Positions 34,873 to 43,642 of a stretch of 64,000 nucleotides of DNA are shown piece after piece; the first letter of the stretch is position 1; the number at the start of each line of letters is the position of its first letter. Below the pieces are notes generated by a model. The model searched no databases. It worked only from the letters and a program-made list of their open reading frames with translations, and was not told the origin of the DNA. The position numbers were made by a program, and so were the translations under genes. The stretch covers positions 2,852,001-2,916,000 of the forward strand of contig NZ_JAJVCN010000001.1 of assembly GCF_021390435.2 (NCBI RefSeq), given 5' to 3'. The DNA is from Kibdelosporangium philippinense. Lineage in GTDB: Bacteria > Actinomycetota > Actinomycetes > Mycobacteriales > Pseudonocardiaceae.

Positions 34873-36645
34873 ATGACAGCGCGCCGACAAGCGATCTTGC
34901 TGGCACTTCGATATTACTGGCACGAACTGGTCCGACAAAGACGATATTCGATCCCCGCGATGCTGTTTCCGGCCTTTGGCAACACGTGCATCCTGTACAT
35001 CGCGCCGCTCGCGGTCGCCCAACTCGCCGGTCATCTGGCGAGCGGTGGCACGAACGTCGTGCCGTACGTGGTTGCCTTCGCGGGTTTGATGTTGCTGGCC
35101 GAACTGTTCTGGCGGATCGGCTTGCACATGCTCAACCGCGCGGGCGGGTTGGGCAGCGAACACCTCAACACCTTCGCCATGCAGGCCCTGCTGGCCAAGG
35201 ACGCCGCGTTCTTCCACGACAACTTCGCGGGCTCACTGACCAAACGGGAGCTCAGCTTCGCCAGCCGGTACGTCGACATCCTCGACACACTGGCGTTTCA
35301 GGTGGTCTCGAGCGTGATCCCGCTCGGCTTCGCCTCGGTCATCCTGTGGACCTATGACCCTGTCCTGGTTTTGGTCATGATTGGCATGATCACGGTGACC
35401 GGCGTCGCTGTGGCGCCGTTGATCAAGCGGCGCCAGGTGCTCGTGGACAAGCGGGAAGCCGCTATCGCCAGGGTTTCCGGACATGTCGCGGACAGCCTCA
35501 CGAACATGGAGACGGTCCGTGCTTTCGCCGCAGAGGAACGTGAAGCGGCCGAGCATCGCTCGCGTGTCGCCGAGCACCGCAGGCTCACGGTTCGCTCATG
35601 GGACTACGGCAACCTCAAGATCGACATGGTGGTCGCGCCGCTTTACGTGCTCACCACGGCTTTGGGGCTGCTGCTCGCGGTCAGCCTCGGCAATGTCGGA
35701 GTGGAGGAGGTCATCGTGACCTTCACGTACTTCACCGCCGCCACCCGGATCATGTTCGAGTTCAACCAGATCTACCGGCGGATCGAGAGCTCGCTGACCG
35801 AAGCCGCCCAGTTCACCGAGCTTCTGCTGGACTCACCGAAGGTCGTCGACCCGGACAACCCGGAGGAACTCAAGCGCACCAAGGCAGACGTGCACTTCGA
35901 CAACGTGTCCTTCACCCATGCGGGCGCGTCGTCACCGCTGTTCACCGGGCTGAACCTGACTGTCCCCAACGGTACGAAGGTCGGTCTGGTCGGCCGGTCC
36001 GGCGGCGGCAAGAGCACGCTGAGCAAGCTGTTGTTGCGGATGATGGACATCCACGGCGGCCGGATCATGATCGGCGGCCAGGACATCAGCAAGCTCAAAC
36101 AGGCCGACCTGCGCAGCCTGATCGCGTACGTCCCACAAGATCCGGCGATGTTCCACCGGACCCTCAAGGAGAACATCGCCTTCGCCCGGCCGGGTGCGAC
36201 CGATGAGGAGATTCTGCGCGCGGCCAAGGCGGCGCACGTGGCCGAGTTCGCAGTCGATCTGCCACAAGGGTTCGACACGCTCGTTGGTGAGCGTGGCGTC
36301 AAACTGTCCGGCGGGCAACGGCAACGCGTGGCGCTCGCCCGAGCGATCCTGCGTGACGCCCCGATCCTACTGCTCGACGAGGCAACGAGCGCGCTGGACT
36401 CGGAGAGTGAAATCCTTGTCCAGCAAGCACTCTGGCAGCTCATGGAGAACCGGACCGCGATCGTGGTCGCGCACCGGCTGAGCACGGTCGCGCAGATGGA
36501 TCAGCTGGTCGTACTGGACCAGGGCGAGATAGTTGAGCGAGGCAGCCACAGCGAACTGCTTGAGCTCGACGGCACCTACGCCAGGCTTTGGCAGCACCAG
36601 TCCGGCGGTTTCCTGGACGACACCGATCAGCCGATCAGTCGATAA
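34873..36645 (+). CDS. ABC-type exporter half-transporter (fused membrane and ATPase domains)
   Basis: 590 residues, typical for a bacterial half-size exporter. Six membrane helices span about 25-310. The ATPase domain has Walker A GRSGGGKST (about 373), Q-loop VPQDP, signature LSGGQRQR (about 478), Walker B ILLLDEATS and the H-loop AHR. It acts as a homodimer or with an unknown partner to export a lipid, drug or peptide. ATG 34873 has GGAAGGGG upstream. Its end overlaps the convergent P450 gene by 11 bases. Confidence 0.93.
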   Translation: MTARRQAILLALRYYWHELVRQRRYSIPAMLFPAFGNTCILYIAPLAVAQLAGHLASGGTNVVPYVVAFAGLMLLAELFWRIGLHMLNRAGGLGSEHLNTFAMQALLAKDAAFFHDNFAGSLTKRELSFASRYVDILDTLAFQVVSSVIPLGFASVILWTYDPVLVLVMIGMITVTGVAVAPLIKRRQVLVDKREAAIARVSGHVADSLTNMETVRAFAAEEREAAEHRSRVAEHRRLTVRSWDYGNLKIDMVVAPLYVLTTALGLLLAVSLGNVGVEEVIVTFTYFTAATRIMFEFNQIYRRIESSLTEAAQFTELLLDSPKVVDPDNPEELKRTKADVHFDNVSFTHAGASSPLFTGLNLTVPNGTKVGLVGRSGGGKSTLSKLLLRMMDIHGGRIMIGGQDISKLKQADLRSLIAYVPQDPAMFHRTLKENIAFARPGATDEEILRAAKAAHVAEFAVDLPQGFDTLVGERGVKLSGGQRQRVALARAILRDAPILLLDEATSALDSESEILVQQALWQLMENRTAIVVAHRLSTVAQMDQLVVLDQGEIVERGSHSELLELDGTYARLWQHQSGGFLDDTDQPISR

Positions 36646-37819
36646 GCACGTCAAGGCGGGTGATCCCGTTGATGAGCAGGCTCGGATACCGCTCCGGCTC
36701 GTCGGCGGGATTGGCCAGCCGCGGCCTGGGGAAGCGGTCAAGCAGATCGTTGACCGCGACCCTGGCTTCAAGGCGGGCAAGCGGAGCACCGAGACAATGG
36801 TGGATTCCGTGACCGAAAGCCATGTGCTGGTTGTCGTCCCTGGTGATGTCGAGCTGGTCCGGGGAGGAGAACCGGCGAGGGTCCCGGTTCGCCGACGACA
36901 AGGTCGGCAGCACGACCTCGCCTGCGGGAATGGTGACGTCGCCGATCCGCACAGGCGCGTTGGTCTTGGCCGGGATGGTGACCATGGCCGGGCCGTCGTA
37001 ACGCAGCAGTTCCTCGACGGCTGACGGGACCAGTGACCGGTCGGCTCGTAGTTTGTCCAGTTGGGACGGATGGCTGAGCAGGTTGTACATGCCTGTGGCG
37101 ATCAGGTTGACCGTGGTTTCGTGGCCTGCGACGAGCAACAACACCATCATCGATGTGAGCTCGTCGTCGGTCAGCTTGTCGCCACCATCGCGGACCGTGA
37201 TCAGCTCAGAGAGCAGGTCCTGCTGAGGCCTGGCACGCCGTTGCGTGATCATGTCGCGCATCAGGCCGACCATTTCGGTGGCCGCGTCGACGTAGGTCTC
37301 GGCCGAGTACACCGGGCCATTGATGGCGATCTGCGACAGGCGCCGGAACTCGTCGCACTGCAACGCCGGAACACCGATCAGCTCGCAGATCACGGTGATC
37401 GGCAGGGGATAGGCGTATTCGCTGACCAAGTCGACCGGCGAACCATCGAGCGAGTCAAGCAATGCTGCACTGATCTGCTTGATCCGCGGCTCGAAGGTCT
37501 CAATCCGCCTGCGGGTGAACACGGCGGAGACGAGTTTGCGCAGCCGTGTGTGGTCGGGCGGGTTGGCCATCAGCATGTGCGTGTTCATCGCCGCGAGCAG
37601 ATCGGCGGGAACGTGGTCCTGGTGCGGGAATTCGGTGATCGACTTGACGATGTCAGGGTGTGCCAGTGCTTGCCGCGCCTCGGCGTGCCTGGTGATCAGC
37701 CAGACGGGTACGCCGGTGAACAGCGTGACCTTTCGCACCGGCCCGCTCTCGATGAGGGAGGTGAAACCCGCGTACCGAGCCGTAGCGGTCGTTTCGGTGA
37801 AAGGTGAGACATCGTTCAC
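36635..37819 (-). CDS. Cytochrome P450
   Basis: 394 residues, standard for soluble bacterial class I P450s. I-helix AGHETT (oxygen activation), K-helix EELLR, and haem loop FGHGIHHCLG with the axial Cys. The protein is cytosolic and needs external ferredoxin/reductase partners, none of which is encoded nearby. It is flanked by the convergent ABC exporter and the sulfotransferase gene 22 bases downstream of the latter's stop on the same strand. Substrate unknown; no biosynthetic cluster surrounds it. Confidence 0.95.
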   Translation of the reverse strand: MNDVSPFTETTATARYAGFTSLIESGPVRKVTLFTGVPVWLITRHAEARQALAHPDIVKSITEFPHQDHVPADLLAAMNTHMLMANPPDHTRLRKLVSAVFTRRRIETFEPRIKQISAALLDSLDGSPVDLVSEYAYPLPITVICELIGVPALQCDEFRRLSQIAINGPVYSAETYVDAATEMVGLMRDMITQRRARPQQDLLSELITVRDGGDKLTDDELTSMMVLLLVAGHETTVNLIATGMYNLLSHPSQLDKLRADRSLVPSAVEELLRYDGPAMVTIPAKTNAPVRIGDVTIPAGEVVLPTLSSANRDPRRFSSPDQLDITRDDNQHMAFGHGIHHCLGAPLARLEARVAVNDLLDRFPRPRLANPADEPERYPSLLINGITRLDVLID

Positions 37820-37841
37820 CTGACCACACTAGCCGTTCTGC

Positions 37842-38486
37842 CTACGTGGCCATGTCCTGCGCACGGCCACTGATGATCTTCGTGACGTTGTCCCGGAACG
37901 AAGCCGAGTCATTGGACCGGGGGAACGGCACATCCGGAACCTCGACACCAAGGAACGCGCACAGCGGCTCCCAGCCTTCGCTGACCTCGTACACGAGAAG
38001 CCGGGATGGGTCGACGGCGGCGCGCACGGTTTCGTTGTGCTTGTTGAACACGGCGATCATGTCGGCCTCGGCCAGATCCCGGCGGAATCCTCGGCTCGCC
38101 ATCGCCTCGGAGAACGGGGCAAGCAGGGCCGCGAGGTTCTGGTCGATGTTCTCGTTGCGGATCGGGCTGAGGATGGTCGCCCGGGCGCTGTCGTACCACT
38201 TCTTCGGATCACGCACGCTGAGCAGCACCTTGGCCGACGGATAGAGATCCATCATCTCGCGCCAGAGCAGACAGCCGGGGAAGTCCAGCGTCGCGCGGTA
38301 GTCACGCAGCAGCTCGGGCAGGACGCTCGGGTCGCCGTTGAGCGCGGTCGTCCACTGGACGGTGGTGCTCGGCTGTTTGAGGACTTCGCTCATGTGGTGG
38401 CAGGGATCGAAACCGAGCAGCTCGACTGCCCGCTTCAACGACGCCGTTCCGGTACGGCCGAAACCGGCCCCGATGATCTCGACCAT
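37842..38486 (-). CDS. Sulfotransferase-family protein
   Basis: 214 residues. The 5'-phosphosulfate-binding loop IGAGFGRTGTASLKRAVELLG is at the N-terminus and the 3'-phosphate region VLLSVRDPKKWYDS lies mid-protein, as in the P-loop sulfotransferase family found in actinomycetes and invertebrates. It would use PAPS to sulfate a small molecule. The start is ATG 38486 after GGGCGGG. It lies 22 bases upstream of the P450 on the same strand, so the two are probably cotranscribed; a P450-sulfotransferase pair suggests hydroxylation followed by sulfation (inference). Confidence 0.85.
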   Translation of the reverse strand: MVEIIGAGFGRTGTASLKRAVELLGFDPCHHMSEVLKQPSTTVQWTTALNGDPSVLPELLRDYRATLDFPGCLLWREMMDLYPSAKVLLSVRDPKKWYDSARATILSPIRNENIDQNLAALLAPFSEAMASRGFRRDLAEADMIAVFNKHNETVRAAVDPSRLLVYEVSEGWEPLCAFLGVEVPDVPFPRSNDSASFRDNVTKIISGRAQDMAT

Positions 38487-38634
38487 GCGCACCCGCCCTT
38501 TTAGAGCCGCCGTGAAGAGATCATGACCGTACCTGGCGGTGATCACCTAGATCCACCCGTGGGAGCATTCCCTGTCACATCGCTGGTACGACGTGAGGGT
38601 GTCTGAAACACCACCGAACAGAAGGGTCGAACCG

Positions 38635-38961
38635 ATGCGATACCTGATGATGGCGATGCGGACCGAGAACGAGACGCCGCCGGACGAGGCGCTGTTCGTC
38701 GAAATGGACAAGTTCGTCAAGGAGCTGTCGGCCGCCGGGATTCTGGTCGCCACCGGCGGCCTCGATCCGGTTGGTATGCAGGTCGTGGCCAAGGACGGCG
38801 AGATCACCGTGACCGATGGGCCCTACACGGAGGCCAAGGAGACGGTCGGCGGGTTCGCACTGATCGACGTGCGGTCGGTCGAGGAGTTGCACGAGGTCTC
38901 CCGGCGGTTCATCGCGATCACCGGTGACGGTGTCGGCCGGATTCACCAGGTCTTCTCGTGA
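38635..38961 (+). CDS. YCII-related (DGPF) protein, ECF42 partner
   Basis: 108 residues of the YCII/DGPF family: MRYLMMAMRTE, FVKELSAAG, the motif DGPYTEAKE and GGFALIDV. ECF42 sigma factor genes are characteristically preceded by DGPF genes, which belong to their regulon; the next gene is such a sigma factor and begins inside this stop (GTGA). ATG 38635 follows AGAAGGG. A short inverted repeat (GGTGT-CTGAA-ACACC, 38598-38612) lies just upstream. Biochemical role unknown. Confidence 0.92.
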   Translation: MRYLMMAMRTENETPPDEALFVEMDKFVKELSAAGILVATGGLDPVGMQVVAKDGEITVTDGPYTEAKETVGGFALIDVRSVEELHEVSRRFIAITGDGVGRIHQVFS

Positions 38962-40916
38962 CCGATGCCCATCGAGCGGTCGACGCGGTCTGGAAGCTGG
39001 AGGCCGCGAAGATCATCGGCGGGCTGACCCGGATGGTGCACGACGTCGGACTGGCCGAAGAGCTGGCACAGGACGCGCTCGTGGCGGCGTTGGAGCAGTG
39101 GCCGGAGTCCGGCGTCCCGGCAAACCCGGGCGCCTGGCTCATGGCCATCGCCAAACGCCGCGCCATCGATCACATCCGCCGCGCCAAGCTGGCCCAGAGT
39201 AAGCAGGCGCAGGGCAAGCAGGCCGACCTCGTCGGTGAGGACGACGAGCCGCCGCAGGACGACGACGTCCTGCGGCTGATGTTCATCACGTGCGATCCGA
39301 TCCTGCCAGCCGGTGACCGCGCCGCGCTGACCTTGCGGCTGCTCGGCGGGCTGAGTCCGGCGGAGATCGCGCGGGCGCTGCTGACGTCCGAACAGAACAT
39401 CACCCAGCGCATTGCGAAGGCGAAACGAACCCTGGCAGCGAAGCCGCGAACGAAGGCTGCCGAGATCCCCGCGGTCCTCGAAGTGACCTATCTGATCTTC
39501 AACGAAGGCTATTCGGCCACGTCCGGTGACGATCTGATGCGGCCGGGGCTGTGCCTCGAAGCGTTGCGGCTCGGTCGAATGCTGACCACCCTCGCGCCGC
39601 GGGAAGCCGAAGTCCATGGTCTGGTGGCGCTGATGGAGATCCAGGCGTCCCGGCAGGCCGCGCGAACCGGGCCGCGGGGTGAGCCGATCCCGTTGCCCGA
39701 GCAGGACCGCGGCCGGTGGGATCCGCTGCTGATCCGGCGCGGCTTCACCGCGATGCTGCGCGCCCGTGACATCGGCGGCACGCCAGGGCCGTACGTCCTG
39801 CAGGCCGCGATCGCGGTGTGCCATGCACAGGCGAAGTCCGCACAGGACACCGAATGGGTCCAGATCTGCAATCTGTACACGGCTTTGGTGCGGCTGGTGC
39901 CGACACCGGTCGTGCAGCTCAACCGGGCGGTCGCGTTCGGCAAGGCGTACGGTCCCGAAGCTGGTCTGGCGATGGTCGACAGACTCCTCGACGATCCGAC
40001 TTTGCGTGATTACCACTTCCTGCCCAGTGTCCGGGGCGACCTGCTCGAGCAATTAGGACGCTGTTTCGATGCCCGTCTTGAGTACGAGCGCGCCGCATCG
40101 CTGACCAAGAATGCTGCCGAGCGCGCGTTTCTGTTGCGGCGCGCGGAGTCCATCGTCCTTGAGGTCGTTGGGCCCACGTTGGGCGAAGCCACCGTTGAGT
40201 TTCTTTCGCGGACCGATTTGGACGCGGCCACACTTCGTTCGTACGGCCAGACTTTGCATCGGCTGTGCCGGACATTGGGGGAGCAGCTGCCTATTGCTTC
40301 TCTGAACTCCGACCAAGTGGTACGTTTTTTCGTGACAGTGTGGGGAAAGGCGGCCCCGAAAACGTGGAACCGGCATCGCAGTGCGATCCGGACGTTCGGT
40401 GCGTGGGCCGGATTGTCCGGTCTGGACGCTGGGCTGGAGCGACGGACCGAACCGCCTGCGCGGGCAAGGAATCTCCAACCGGCCCGGCTGGACATGGTGT
40501 GGCGCCTCGATGCCGGGATCCGGGAACGGACTTTGTGGCGGCTACTGCACGAATCCGGAGCCGCCGTGACAACAGTGTTGTCGTTGAACGTCGAGGACAT
40601 CGAGTTTTCGCAACGCCGTGCCCGCGCCGGTCGGACGTGGGTCACGTGGCGTTCCGCGACAGCGAAACTGTTGCCGGAACTGCTTGCTGGACGAACTCGT
40701 GGCCCGGTTTTCCTCGCTGAACGCAAGTCAGTTCCCGCGCGGATGCCCAGCGCGGCGGACCTGTGTCCGGAAACCGGACGCGGGCGGCTGTCGTACCCGC
40801 GCGCGGAATACCTGTTCAAGCAGGCCACGCGGCCGCTGGATCCCAGTGGCGATGGATACACTTTGAAACAGCTGAAACCGGGCAACCGTGCTCGCTCCGG
40901 AGCGTCCCCCAGATAG
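38958..40916 (+). CDS. ECF42 sigma factor fused to a truncated tyrosine-recombinase-like domain
   Basis: 652 residues, about 240 more than a normal ECF42. Residues 1-399 form a complete ECF42: region 2 (AEELAQDALVAALEQWP, AWLMAIAKRRAIDHIRR), region 4 (LTLRLLGGLSPAEIARALL) and the TPR-like C-terminal extension ending NAAERAFLLRRAES. Residues 402-640 read as an integrase: an N-terminal SAM-like domain (TLRSYGQTLHRL, TWNRHRSAIRTF) and a catalytic-domain start (LWRLLHESGAAVTTVLSLNVEDI, ELLAGRTRGPVFLAERK, GRGRLSYPRAEYLFKQAT). It stops at GDGYTLKQLKPG, where active enzymes have W-T-L-H-Q-L-R-H; the first catalytic Arg position is also not Arg, and the HxxR and Tyr parts are absent. The frame is continuous. 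GTG 38958 overlaps the YCII stop. Confidence 0.85.
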   Translation: MTDAHRAVDAVWKLEAAKIIGGLTRMVHDVGLAEELAQDALVAALEQWPESGVPANPGAWLMAIAKRRAIDHIRRAKLAQSKQAQGKQADLVGEDDEPPQDDDVLRLMFITCDPILPAGDRAALTLRLLGGLSPAEIARALLTSEQNITQRIAKAKRTLAAKPRTKAAEIPAVLEVTYLIFNEGYSATSGDDLMRPGLCLEALRLGRMLTTLAPREAEVHGLVALMEIQASRQAARTGPRGEPIPLPEQDRGRWDPLLIRRGFTAMLRARDIGGTPGPYVLQAAIAVCHAQAKSAQDTEWVQICNLYTALVRLVPTPVVQLNRAVAFGKAYGPEAGLAMVDRLLDDPTLRDYHFLPSVRGDLLEQLGRCFDARLEYERAASLTKNAAERAFLLRRAESIVLEVVGPTLGEATVEFLSRTDLDAATLRSYGQTLHRLCRTLGEQLPIASLNSDQVVRFFVTVWGKAAPKTWNRHRSAIRTFGAWAGLSGLDAGLERRTEPPARARNLQPARLDMVWRLDAGIRERTLWRLLHESGAAVTTVLSLNVEDIEFSQRRARAGRTWVTWRSATAKLLPELLAGRTRGPVFLAERKSVPARMPSAADLCPETGRGRLSYPRAEYLFKQATRPLDPSGDGYTLKQLKPGNRARSGASPR

Positions 40917-40938
40917 AGATCCACATCCGGGAGGCAGC

Positions 40939-41550
40939 ATGGGCAGCCGCTATCTGTTTCTGACCAGGCACGGAGAAGCGCTGCCGGACCAGACGGCATT
41001 GACCGGCATCGGCTGTCGCCAGTCGGTGCAGCTCGGTCGCCGGCTGAAACAGGTGCCGTTCGACGCGATCTACCACGGCCCGCACGCCAAGGCTGAACAG
41101 ACCGCGAAGCTGATCGCCGCGGAGATCGGAAACGTGCCGCTGCATTCGGTCGCGGCGGCCGGGGACTACATCCCATACGTACCCACGCGTGAAGAGTTGC
41201 CGGACGCCGCGTTGAGCAGTTTCCTGAGCCAGTTCAACATCCTGGAGCGGCAGCGCGGCGCCAAACTCGTCCGGCAGGCGATGGAGCAGTTCACCGGCCC
41301 GACCGCCGATGACAAGGATCGCTACGAGCTGCTCGTCACGTACAACTACCTGGCCGGATGGCTGGTCAACCAGGCGCAGGGCTCGCCCCGGTGGCGGTGG
41401 CTGACACTCGATCACGCCAACGCGGCGCTGACGATCATCCGGTACTCGCCCGAGCGCGCGCCGACGCTCCTGGTGTTCAACGACATGGGTCATTTGCCCG
41501 CTGACCTGCGGTGGACCGGATTTCCGGGAGAATTTCAGCTGCTCGCCTGA
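40939..41550 (+). CDS. Histidine phosphatase (phosphoglycerate mutase-like) family protein
   Basis: 203 residues. Catalytic RHGE motif at the N-terminus (LFLTRHGEALPDQTALTGIG) and YHGPHAKAEQTAKLIA as the second conserved block; the C-terminal DHANAALTII provides a His in the usual place. It is a phosphomonoesterase or signalling phosphatase of unknown target. ATG 40939 follows GGGAGG. A clear hairpin terminator follows the stop immediately. Confidence 0.88.
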   Translation: MGSRYLFLTRHGEALPDQTALTGIGCRQSVQLGRRLKQVPFDAIYHGPHAKAEQTAKLIAAEIGNVPLHSVAAAGDYIPYVPTREELPDAALSSFLSQFNILERQRGAKLVRQAMEQFTGPTADDKDRYELLVTYNYLAGWLVNQAQGSPRWRWLTLDHANAALTIIRYSPERAPTLLVFNDMGHLPADLRWTGFPGEFQLLA

Positions 41551-41573
41551 AAGTGCTCACTCGGTGAGCACTT
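41551..41573 (+). terminator. Hairpin terminator after the histidine phosphatase gene
   Basis: AAGTGCTCAC (41551-41560) and its exact complement (41564-41573) form a 10-bp stem with a 3-base loop directly after the stop codon, followed by a short T run. It separates the phosphatase gene from the VOC gene. Confidence 0.8.
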
Positions 41574-41616
41574 TGACTCGCAGACTGGTGGCAACTTCAG
41601 GCAGAAGGAGCCAGTG

Positions 41617-42015
41617 ATGATGCGAGGACTAGCCACCGTGAACATCACCGCCGCGGACGTCCCGGCGGCCGTGGCCTGGTACAGCGAGGTGCTCGGGATC
41701 GAGCCGTACTTCTCCCGCGAGGTTGACGGGAAGGTCGCGTATGTCGAGTTCCGCGTCGGCGACTACCAGCACGAACTGGGGATCGTCGACGCGAAGTTCC
41801 GGCCGGATCCCGGCTCGGAGCCGGGCGGCGCGATCGTGTACTGGCACGTGGACGACGTTCAGGCGGCTTTCGACCGGTTGATCGACCTTGGCGCGAAGGT
41901 GTACATCCCGATCATCGAACGCGGACCGGGATTCGTGCCCGCGTCGGTGGTCGACCCGTTCGGCAACATCCTCGGGATCATGTACAACAAGCACTACCTG
42001 GAGATCTTGGGATGA
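41617..42015 (+). CDS. VOC (glyoxalase/bleomycin-resistance) superfamily protein
   Basis: 132 residues. Paired beta-alpha-beta-beta-beta units: LATVNITAADVPAAVAWYSEVLGI, then a second unit around IVYWHVDDVQAAFDRLIDLGAKV and VDPFGNILGIMYNKHY. These are small metal-dependent dioxygenase/lyase-fold proteins of varied use. AAGGAG lies 6 bases before ATG 41617. Its stop overlaps the next start (ATGA), giving a two-gene operon. Confidence 0.88.
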   Translation: MMRGLATVNITAADVPAAVAWYSEVLGIEPYFSREVDGKVAYVEFRVGDYQHELGIVDAKFRPDPGSEPGGAIVYWHVDDVQAAFDRLIDLGAKVYIPIIERGPGFVPASVVDPFGNILGIMYNKHYLEILG

Positions 42016-42545
42016 GCACGTTTTACGCGAGTACCACAGCGGAATGGCGTGCCTGGCTTGCCGAGAACAGCGATTCGGCCACGGAGATCTGGCTGATCCT
42101 GCACCACAGATCCAGCGACGTCCCGAGCCCCGGGTATCACGAGGCGATCGAACAGGCGCTGTGTTTCGGCTGGATCGACAGCCACCATCGAAAGCGTGAC
42201 GCGACCAGTTCGCAGCTGCGCTTCAGCCCACGGACCGCCCGCAGCTCGTGGAGCCAGCTCAACCACGACCGCGCGGCCCGCATGATCGCACTCGGCCAGA
42301 TGACGCCACGCGGCCAAGCCCTCATTGATCACGCCAAGGCCAACGGAATCTGGGACGCGCCAACGGTCCCAGAGGACCTCCAGGCTTTGCTGGTCGGTGA
42401 CGCGGCGACGAACTTCGCGTCCTTTCCGCTGTCCTCACAACGGCTGATCCTGGAGTGGATCAGGTCGGCGAAAAAGCCGGAAACCCGGCAACGCAGAATC
42501 GTGCAGACCGTGTCGATGGCCGCGCGCAACCTTCGCGCCCGCTGA
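42012..42545 (+). CDS. YdeI/OmpD-associated family protein
   Basis: 177 residues with the family order: FYASTTAEWRAWLAEN, IWLILHHR, YHEAIEQALCFGWIDSHHRKRD, SQLRFSPRTARSSWSQLN, ending in a helical KKPETRQRRI block. E. coli YdeI is linked to polymyxin and antimicrobial peptide tolerance; the molecular activity is unknown. Translationally coupled to the VOC gene. Confidence 0.88.
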   Translation: MSTFYASTTAEWRAWLAENSDSATEIWLILHHRSSDVPSPGYHEAIEQALCFGWIDSHHRKRDATSSQLRFSPRTARSSWSQLNHDRAARMIALGQMTPRGQALIDHAKANGIWDAPTVPEDLQALLVGDAATNFASFPLSSQRLILEWIRSAKKPETRQRRIVQTVSMAARNLRAR

Positions 42546-42570
42546 TCCAGCGCGATGAATAAGGTGTGCC

Positions 42571-43218
42571 ATGGCCTTTCGCACGCTGATGATCGCCACT
42601 CTGGTGGCGTTCACGTTGGTCGCGCCGCCCGCGCTCGCGGCGCCGAATGACACCCTTTCGATCGCCAAAGCGCGTACCCAGCCGTTAGGCAGCGTGGTCA
42701 CTGTCAGCGGGACCGTGACCACGCCGTCGGGCGCCTTCGAATCGAGCTTCTTCGACAAAGGCTTCGGTTTGCAGGACGCCACTGCCGGTATCTACATCAG
42801 CACCGCCGACAACCTCAACGCCAACCCGGGCAGGAAGGCGACGGTCACCGGCACCCTGAAGGACAGCTTCGGCTTCCTGATTCTGGTGCCGACCGACGTC
42901 GACCTCGGCCGGACTGGTCCGCAGGTGCAGCCGAGGTGGTCTAGCACCAAGGCGGTGGGGGAGCAGAGTGAGGGACGTCTCGTGCGGGTCGTCGGCAAGA
43001 TCACCAAAGGTCCGCTGAACGACCTGCCGTACGGCTACAAGTTCTGGATCGATGACGGCTCCGGCGAGAAGCAGATCTTCGTCAACACGCAGACCGGCAT
43101 CGACGTCTCGGCACTCAAGCTCGGCCAGGTCGTGGTGGCGGCCGGACTGAGCGGCCAGTTCGAAGCTGAGTACGAAGTACTGCCGCGCTCGCCCAAGGAC
43201 CTGCTGGTGTTCGGCTGA
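42571..43218 (+). CDS. Secreted OB-fold (nucleic-acid-binding-like) protein
   Basis: 215 residues: signal peptide (MAFRTLMIATLVAFTLVAPPALA), then two OB-fold-like repeats, each beginning with a V-x-V-x-G strand (LGSVVTVSGTVTTPSGAF, then RLVRVVGKITKGPLNDLP) and containing FxLQD/FWIDDGSGE-type strands. Similar domains are found in secreted actinobacterial endonuclease-associated or stand-alone proteins. It is exported and likely wall- or medium-located; ligand unknown. Hairpin copy B follows the stop. Confidence 0.8.
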   Translation: MAFRTLMIATLVAFTLVAPPALAAPNDTLSIAKARTQPLGSVVTVSGTVTTPSGAFESSFFDKGFGLQDATAGIYISTADNLNANPGRKATVTGTLKDSFGFLILVPTDVDLGRTGPQVQPRWSSTKAVGEQSEGRLVRVVGKITKGPLNDLPYGYKFWIDDGSGEKQIFVNTQTGIDVSALKLGQVVVAAGLSGQFEAEYEVLPRSPKDLLVFG

Positions 43219-43222
43219 AAGC

Positions 43223-43299
43223 TGACCTGGCAAAAAGGGTAGGTCGTGAGTGTTTTTGCCGGTTAGAACCGGCAAAAACACTCACGAGGGTCGACCAGG
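43223..43299. repeat. Hairpin element, copy B
   Basis: A perfect 21-bp inverted repeat (left arm 43244-43264, right arm 43267-43287) with AG as loop; the arms begin TCGTGAGTG and end GCCGGTT, so the central GGTTAGAACC is part of the stem. Outer CCTGG (43226-43230) pairs with CCAGG (43295-43299). It lies between the convergent secreted OB-fold gene and csoR and could terminate both. Confidence 0.88.
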
Positions 43300-43311
43300 G
43301 GGAATGGGGCG

Positions 43312-43593
43312 TCAGGAGCGGACCAGGCGGGCGATGGCCTCGCTGGCTTCCCTGACCTTTTCCTCCGCGTTCTCGCCGCCTTGTGCGATCGCCTCGGCGA
43401 CACAGTGCTTCAGGTGCTCGTCCATCAGGCCGAGCGACACCGCCTGCAATGCCTTGGTAGCGGCCGAGATCTGCGTCAGCACGTCGATGCAGTACTCGTC
43501 GTTCTCGACCATCCGCTGCAGCCCGCGGACCTGGCCTTCGATCCGCCGCAGCCGTTTGAGGAACGCTTCCTTGTCCCCGGTGTATCCCCGCAT
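43312..43593 (-). CDS. csoR: CsoR-type copper-sensing repressor
   Basis: 93 residues, all-helical DUF156/CsoR fold. The copper ligand set is complete: Cys35 (DEYCIDVL), His60 and Cys64 (DEHLKHC). It represses copper genes and is released by Cu(I). ATG 43593 (MRGYTGDKEAFLKRLRRIEGQ) fits the family N-terminus. It is the last gene of the operon behind the secreted HVH protein and CopA, so it is made with what it controls; a perfect CsoR-type operator lies at the head of the operon. Confidence 0.93.
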   Translation of the reverse strand: MRGYTGDKEAFLKRLRRIEGQVRGLQRMVENDEYCIDVLTQISAATKALQAVSLGLMDEHLKHCVAEAIAQGGENAEEKVREASEAIARLVRS

Positions 43594-43642
43594 GTCCTTC
43601 TCTCCCTCGTTCACACCCGGCACACCAGCTTAAGCGAATGCC

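Noticed and set aside
40155..40916. An integrative element carrying its own integrase
   Set aside because: The recombinase-like part lacks catalytic residues and is fused to the sigma factor; there is no tRNA, direct repeat or other mobile-element gene around it.
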